Shown piece after piece: positions 14,874-17,883 of a DNA stretch of 17,883 nt; the first letter of the stretch is position 1; every line of letters starts with the position of its first letter. The notes under the pieces were generated by a model that saw only the letters and a list, made by a program, of their open reading frames with translations, had not been told where the DNA came from and searched no databases. This DNA comes from Salinirussus sp. (GTDB lineage Archaea; Halobacteriota; Halobacteria; Halobacteriales; Haloarculaceae). The position numbers were made by a program, and so were the translations under genes. The stretch lies in assembly GCA_028275005.1 (NCBI GenBank), contig JAQCNN010000040.1, positions 1 to 17,883 on the forward strand. The letters are read 5' to 3'.

Positions 14874-14995
14874 CCCGCGGGCCCGGCCTGCTGTCACCGC
14901 CCGGAGCCGGGGCGTTCGTCGGCGAGAGCCCGGAGAGGTGACGCCGAGAGTCGCCACCTGGTGCGTGCACCGCTTGGCCCGACCCGGGCGAACAG

Positions 14996-15001
14996 TTCAT
15001 T
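14996..15001 (+). promoter_or_regulatory. TATA-like element of the MBL-fold gene
   Basis: TTCATT is centred about 28 nt upstream of the ATG at 15027. It resembles TTCATA at 5886 and supports this start over in-frame codons further upstream. Confidence 0.45.
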
Positions 15002-15026
15002 CGGCTGTGGGCCAAACCGGGCGGTC

Positions 15027-15869
15027 ATGAACGCAACCGACGACTGGTACGACATCGACCGGCTCAGCGACCACAGCTACCGGCTCACCGAGGGGGGCGT
15101 GTTCGGCACCTTCCTGATTGTCGGCGACGAGCGGGCGCTCCAGGTCGACGCCGGCGGCGGCTTTGGCGACCTCCGGGGGGCCGTCGACGGGCTCGTGGAG
15201 GTGCCCGTCTCACTCCTGTTGACCCACTCCCACTGGGACCACATGGGTGCCGCCCACCAGTTCGAGAGCGTTCGGATCCACGACCGCGAGCGGACGGCCG
15301 ACGGCCGGGTGACGACCGATGTCGTCACCGACGAGTTCGGCTACGGGCCGGCGGACTTTATCGCCGACTGGAAGGCCGCCGGAGAGTCCTTTCCCGACGG
15401 GTTCGACGCCGAGACGTTCGAGATCCCACCGGCGGCCGGCGTGGAGGCCGCCGAGCCGGGCGAGACAGTCGACCTCGGTGGCCGCGAACTCGAACTGGTC
15501 GGTGTGCCCGGTCACTCGCCGGGGCAACTGGCCGTTCTCGACCGCGCGGACGGCGTCCTCTACGGCGCGGACCTGCTCCACCGTGACCACGACCTCTACA
15601 TCCACTTCGAGGGCTGTGACATCCACGAGTACGTCGAGACGCTCCGGCGGGTCCGGGACCTGCACGAGGCGGGTGCCTTCGACACACTGCACGTCTCCCA
15701 CGCTCACACGCTGTCGGGCGAGGAACTCGGCCTGGTCGACGACTATCTGGAGGGGCTACAGGCGATTCTCGACGGCGAGCGCGGCTACGAGCTGACCGAG
15801 GAGGAGCCACAGGCCCGCCGGTACGAGGTCGCCGGCCACGCGGTGCTCACGAAACCCGACGTGGTGTAG
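15027..15869 (+). CDS. Metallo-beta-lactamase-fold hydrolase
   Basis: The 280-aa protein has the metal-binding motifs of the superfamily: THSHWDH with H67, H69, D71 and H72, then H163 in GVPGHSPGQ, D182 in YGADLL, and a final histidine in VSHAHT (H225 or H227). These ligate the two metal ions, usually zinc, that activate water. SPGQLAVL is typical of glyoxalase II-like and related hydrolases; the natural ester, thioester or lactone substrate is not told by sequence. The start is ATG at 15027; the frame is open 22 codons upstream, but those residues do not fit and the TATA-like element would lie inside. With the thioesterase before it, it forms a pair of predicted thioester/ester hydrolases. 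Confidence 0.88.
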   Translation: MNATDDWYDIDRLSDHSYRLTEGGVFGTFLIVGDERALQVDAGGGFGDLRGAVDGLVEVPVSLLLTHSHWDHMGAAHQFESVRIHDRERTADGRVTTDVVTDEFGYGPADFIADWKAAGESFPDGFDAETFEIPPAAGVEAAEPGETVDLGGRELELVGVPGHSPGQLAVLDRADGVLYGADLLHRDHDLYIHFEGCDIHEYVETLRRVRDLHEAGAFDTLHVSHAHTLSGEELGLVDDYLEGLQAILDGERGYELTEEEPQARRYEVAGHAVLTKPDVV

Positions 15870-15889
15870 CGGATTCGGGACGGCGACAG

Positions 15890-16108
15890 CTACCCGCGAC
15901 GGGTCCTGACCGCAGTTCCGGAGATATTGACCCAGAGCATCCCCTCGGCCATCTCCTCGTCGTCCAGCGTGGCACCGACGACAGCGTCCGCGCCGACCTC
16001 GGCGGCCTCCGCCTTGATGTCGCTGACAGCCTCCTGGCGGCCGGTCTCGGTTTTCCTCTCGTAGGAGTTGCTGCGTCCCCCGACGACGTCGGGGATGCCG
16101 GCGGGTAG
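15890..16108 (-). pseudogene. 5'-truncated YbjQ-family (DUF74) gene
   Basis: The minus-strand frame ending at 15890 gives about 70 residues that match the C-terminal two thirds of YbjQ/heavy-metal-binding-domain proteins: AGIPDVVGGRSNSYE, then GRQEAVSDIKAEA, EVGADAVVGATLD and VNISGTAVRTRRG. E. coli YbjQ as I remember it has the same blocks in the same order (AGIRDIVGGRSGAYE ... SGTAVKTRR) but starts about 35 residues earlier. That N-terminal beta segment is absent here: no minus-strand frame between this point and the aldo/keto reductase start resembles it. The 5' end of the gene seems lost. The frame has no stop, so a shortened protein from GTG at 16171 (93 aa) cannot be excluded, but it has no TATA element at the right distance. 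The given right edge is where the similarity begins, not a start codon. Confidence 0.6.
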
Positions 16109-16172
16109 ATAGAGCGGCGAGCGCAGTTGCAGGCTCGACAGACCCGCCCGGCAGGGACGCCGGCCGGCCACA

Positions 16173-16179
16173 CTTTTTG
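16173..16179 (+). promoter_or_regulatory. TATA-like element of the aldo/keto reductase gene
   Basis: CTTTTTG is centred about 26 nt upstream of the ATG at 16202, in the gap between the YbjQ relic and the reductase. Confidence 0.45.
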
Positions 16180-16201
16180 CCGCCGGGCGTGAGGGGTGTG
16201 T

Positions 16202-17086
16202 ATGGACACCAGACCGCTCGGAGAGACCGGCCACGACAGCACGGTCGTCGCGTTCGGGGCTATTGCGCTGAACTGGCTCGAACAGGAAGGGGCGAACCAG
16301 CTCGTCGAACTCCTGCTCGAGTACGGCGTCAACCACGTCGATGTCGCCCCGACCTACGGCGACGCGGAACTCAAGCTGGGGCCGAAGCTCCGCCAGCACC
16401 GAGAGGAACTCTTCGTGGGCTGCAAGACCCAGGAGCGCGAGTACGAGGGGGCGCGCCGGGAGCTAGAGCGGTCGCTCGACCGGCTGGGCGTCGACAGTAT
16501 CGACCTCTACCAGGTCCACGGGCTCGAAACGGGGGAGGAGCTCGAGACGGTGACGGAGCCGGACGGCGCGCTCGCGGCGATCCGGGAGGCAAAAGCCGAG
16601 GGGCTGGTCGACCATATCGGGCTGACCAGCCACGGCAAACCCGACCTCATCCACGAGGCCCTCGACCGGGTCGAAGACGCCGAGACCGTCATGTTCCCGC
16701 TCAACCCCGTCGTCGCCGGCAAGAGTGGTGAGCAGTACGATTACGAGGGTGTTCTCGACCGGGCAGCGGAGGAGGGCGTCGGGACGCTCGGTATCAAGGC
16801 CTTCGCGAAGGGGCCGTGGCCGCCGGCCGATGAACTCGCCCCGGCGGACCGACCCTACGCGACCTGGTACGAGCCCGTCGGGAAGCCGGCGGCGGTGCAG
16901 GAGCGCTTCGGCTTTGCGGCCGCACAGGGGTTGACCAGCGTCGTCACCCCAGGTGACCCAACGCTCGTCGCGATGGTGCTGGATGCCGCCGAGCGGTACG
17001 ACGGGATGGACGAGGCCACCCAGCGCTCGCTCGTCGACCGACACGGCGACGAGGAGAGCCCGGTGCCCCAGCAGTTGCACCACTGA
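16202..17086 (+). CDS. Aldo/keto reductase
   Basis: The 294-aa protein is an (alpha/beta)8 NAD(P)H-dependent oxidoreductase. The catalytic tetrad is visible: D47 and Y52 in VDVAPTYGDAE, K75 in GCKTQ, and H106 in YQVHG. IGLTSHGKPDLI (139-150) and FPLNPV (165-170) match the inner barrel strands of the family, which usually reduces aldehydes or ketones. The C-terminal part, LTSVVTPGDP (245-254), corresponds to the cofactor phosphate-binding loop but lacks the clear basic residues that mark NADPH preference in some members. The substrate is unknown. ATG at 16202 is preferred over an in-frame GTG two codons earlier, given the T-rich element 26 nt upstream. Confidence 0.88.
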   Translation: MDTRPLGETGHDSTVVAFGAIALNWLEQEGANQLVELLLEYGVNHVDVAPTYGDAELKLGPKLRQHREELFVGCKTQEREYEGARRELERSLDRLGVDSIDLYQVHGLETGEELETVTEPDGALAAIREAKAEGLVDHIGLTSHGKPDLIHEALDRVEDAETVMFPLNPVVAGKSGEQYDYEGVLDRAAEEGVGTLGIKAFAKGPWPPADELAPADRPYATWYEPVGKPAAVQERFGFAAAQGLTSVVTPGDPTLVAMVLDAAERYDGMDEATQRSLVDRHGDEESPVPQQLHH

Positions 17087-17111
17087 CTCGGGGTCAGCCC
17101 GCCACTCCCCG

Positions 17112-17138
17112 CGACCGGCCACGCACGCGAGCCGGTCG
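17112..17138 (+). other. 8-bp inverted repeat after the aldo/keto reductase gene
   Basis: CGACCGGC at 17112-17119 is exactly inverted as GCCGGTCG at 17131-17138, with an 11-nt spacer, starting 25 nt after the stop. It may be a 3'-end hairpin or an operator dyad for the SDR gene that follows; no T-run is present. Confidence 0.3.
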
Positions 17139-17212
17139 AGCGTCGAGGGCTACAGCGAGGTGGTGGTCACAGTTCCGTCGAACAGACACCGCGCCTGCCG
17201 ACCTGCGGGAGT

Positions 17213-17220
17213 CTTTATAC
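17213..17220 (+). promoter_or_regulatory. TATA box of the second SDR gene
   Basis: CTTTATAC is centred about 27 nt upstream of the ATG at 17243 and matches the surface-protein TATA box (TTTATAC). Confidence 0.6.
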
Positions 17221-17242
17221 CCTGGCGGTACAGGGGGGCCGT

Positions 17243-17883
17243 ATGCGACTCGATACCAGGACGGCGTTTATCACCGGCGGCGGGTCGGGGCTCGGACGGG
17301 CAACGGCAGAGCGGTTCGCGGAGGAGGGGGCAACGGTCGTCGCCGCGGATATCGACGCCGCGGCGGCCGAGGAGACCGTCAGGTCGGTCGAAGAGGACGG
17401 CGGCGACGCGGTGGCCCACGAGCTCGACGTCACCGACGCGGAGGCGGTCCACGCGGCTATCGACGCAACCGCGGAGGAACACGGTCTGGATATCGTCGTG
17501 AACAACGCCGGGATCAGCCACACCCGAACCGTTACCGAGGAGGTCGGGGAGGAGGAGCGCGACCGGGTTATCGACGTCAATATCAAGGGCGTCTGGAACG
17601 GCTGTCACGCCGCTCTCCCTCACCTCAAGGGTCAAGGGTCGGGCAGTATCATCAACACAGCCTCCTTCGCGGGCGTCACTGGGGTCGCGCGGCTGTCGGC
17701 GTACTCGCTGACGAAGGGGGCGGTGGTGAACTTCACCCACTCGCTCGCGGCCGAGGCCGGGCCCGACGGCGTCCGGGTGAACGCGGTCTGTCCGGCGGTG
17801 ACCGACACGCCACTCGCCCGCGGCGACACCGACGAGGAGGAGTGGGAGCGGTTGAGGTCACAGATGGCCGACCAGTACCCGCT
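17243..17883 (+). CDS. Short-chain dehydrogenase/reductase, cut by window edge
   Basis: The frame is open from ATG at 17243 to the right edge, 213 codons plus two bases; about 40 residues of a normal 250-aa SDR are missing. Motifs are complete up to there: TGGGSGLG (11-18), D36 at the end of strand 2 (AADID) pointing to NAD(H), LDVTD (61-65), NNAG (87-90), catalytic S141, Y154 and K158 (YSLTK), and NAVCPAVTDTPLARG (180-194). It is a paralogue of the SDR at 13515-14282, with the same KGVWNGC and QGSGSI blocks. The two therefore probably arose by duplication, but they differ in the substrate-loop region after TDTPL. The substrate is unknown. Confidence 0.9.
   Translation, partial: MRLDTRTAFITGGGSGLGRATAERFAEEGATVVAADIDAAAAEETVRSVEEDGGDAVAHELDVTDAEAVHAAIDATAEEHGLDIVVNNAGISHTRTVTEEVGEEERDRVIDVNIKGVWNGCHAALPHLKGQGSGSIINTASFAGVTGVARLSAYSLTKGAVVNFTHSLAAEAGPDGVRVNAVCPAVTDTPLARGDTDEEEWERLRSQMADQYP

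Noticed and set aside
11334..14957. Very long minus-strand open frame of about 1,200 codons
   Set aside because: It is antisense to four well-supported genes (surface protein, mobA, SDR, thioesterase) and is a third-position artefact of GC-rich codon use; no domain is recognisable in it.
16109..16171. GTG at 16171 as the start of an intact 93-aa YbjQ protein
   Set aside because: The added residues do not resemble the family N-terminus and no TATA-like element lies 25-30 nt upstream. Kept only as an alternative.
1..17883. Mobile element, CRISPR array, defence or toxin-antitoxin system, tRNA or rRNA
   Set aside because: No transposase, integrase, long terminal inverted repeats, regularly spaced repeats, nuclease or toxin motifs, or tRNA-like cloverleaf could be seen on either strand.

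Overview
The window is a stretch of haloarchaeal (class Halobacteria) chromosome. The evidence is a strongly GC-rich sequence, acid-rich proteins, an archaeal RadA recombinase without intein, an NMD3-family protein, two small zinc-finger proteins of haloarchaeal type, and AT-rich TATA-like elements about 26-29 nt upstream of almost every chosen start codon, as expected for leaderless haloarchaeal transcripts. The genus cannot be fixed from the sequence. I see no rRNA, tRNA, CRISPR, insertion sequence or integrase.

Layout. 1-645 (minus): 5' part of an nmd3-like gene running off the left edge. 842-1888 (plus): radA, divergent from nmd3 and convergent, with a 1-nt gap, on a CPBP intramembrane protease (1890-2975, minus). 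3103-4014 (plus): hexapeptide-repeat acyltransferase, then a small membrane-anchored zinc-ribbon protein (4191-4448). 4459-5676 (minus): MFS transporter starting at GTG. 5915-6548 (plus): a tight two-gene operon of a 54-aa zinc-finger protein and a cupin/zinc-ribbon protein. 6586-8401 (minus): class I glutamine amidotransferase and a ketoacyl synthase III-like thiolase-fold enzyme. 8507-9541 (plus): renalase-like FAD oxidoreductase, overlapping by 21 nt the end of 9521-10633 (minus).

The gene at 9521-10633 encodes a membrane protein with an exported N-terminal domain and a cytoplasmic winged-helix domain, so it looks like a membrane-bound one-component regulator. It is divergent from 10782-12629, a large secreted acidic surface protein with a helical region, a PepSY-like domain and three Ig-like repeats. 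Between them, just upstream of the surface-protein TATA box, lie three GCAA boxes with an exact 10-bp period. This regulator/surface-protein pair is the most system-like feature of the window.

12774-17883 (all plus except one relic) is a run of separately promoted metabolic genes: mobA, an SDR dehydrogenase, a hotdog thioesterase, a metallo-beta-lactamase-fold hydrolase, an aldo/keto reductase and a second SDR paralogous to the first, cut by the right edge. On the minus strand at 15890-16108 sits the 3' part of a YbjQ-family gene whose 5' third is missing, most likely a pseudogene.

Most of the window is ordinary chromosomal housekeeping and metabolic content, with no defence island or mobile element visible. 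All calls rest on reading motifs by eye; no database search was possible.
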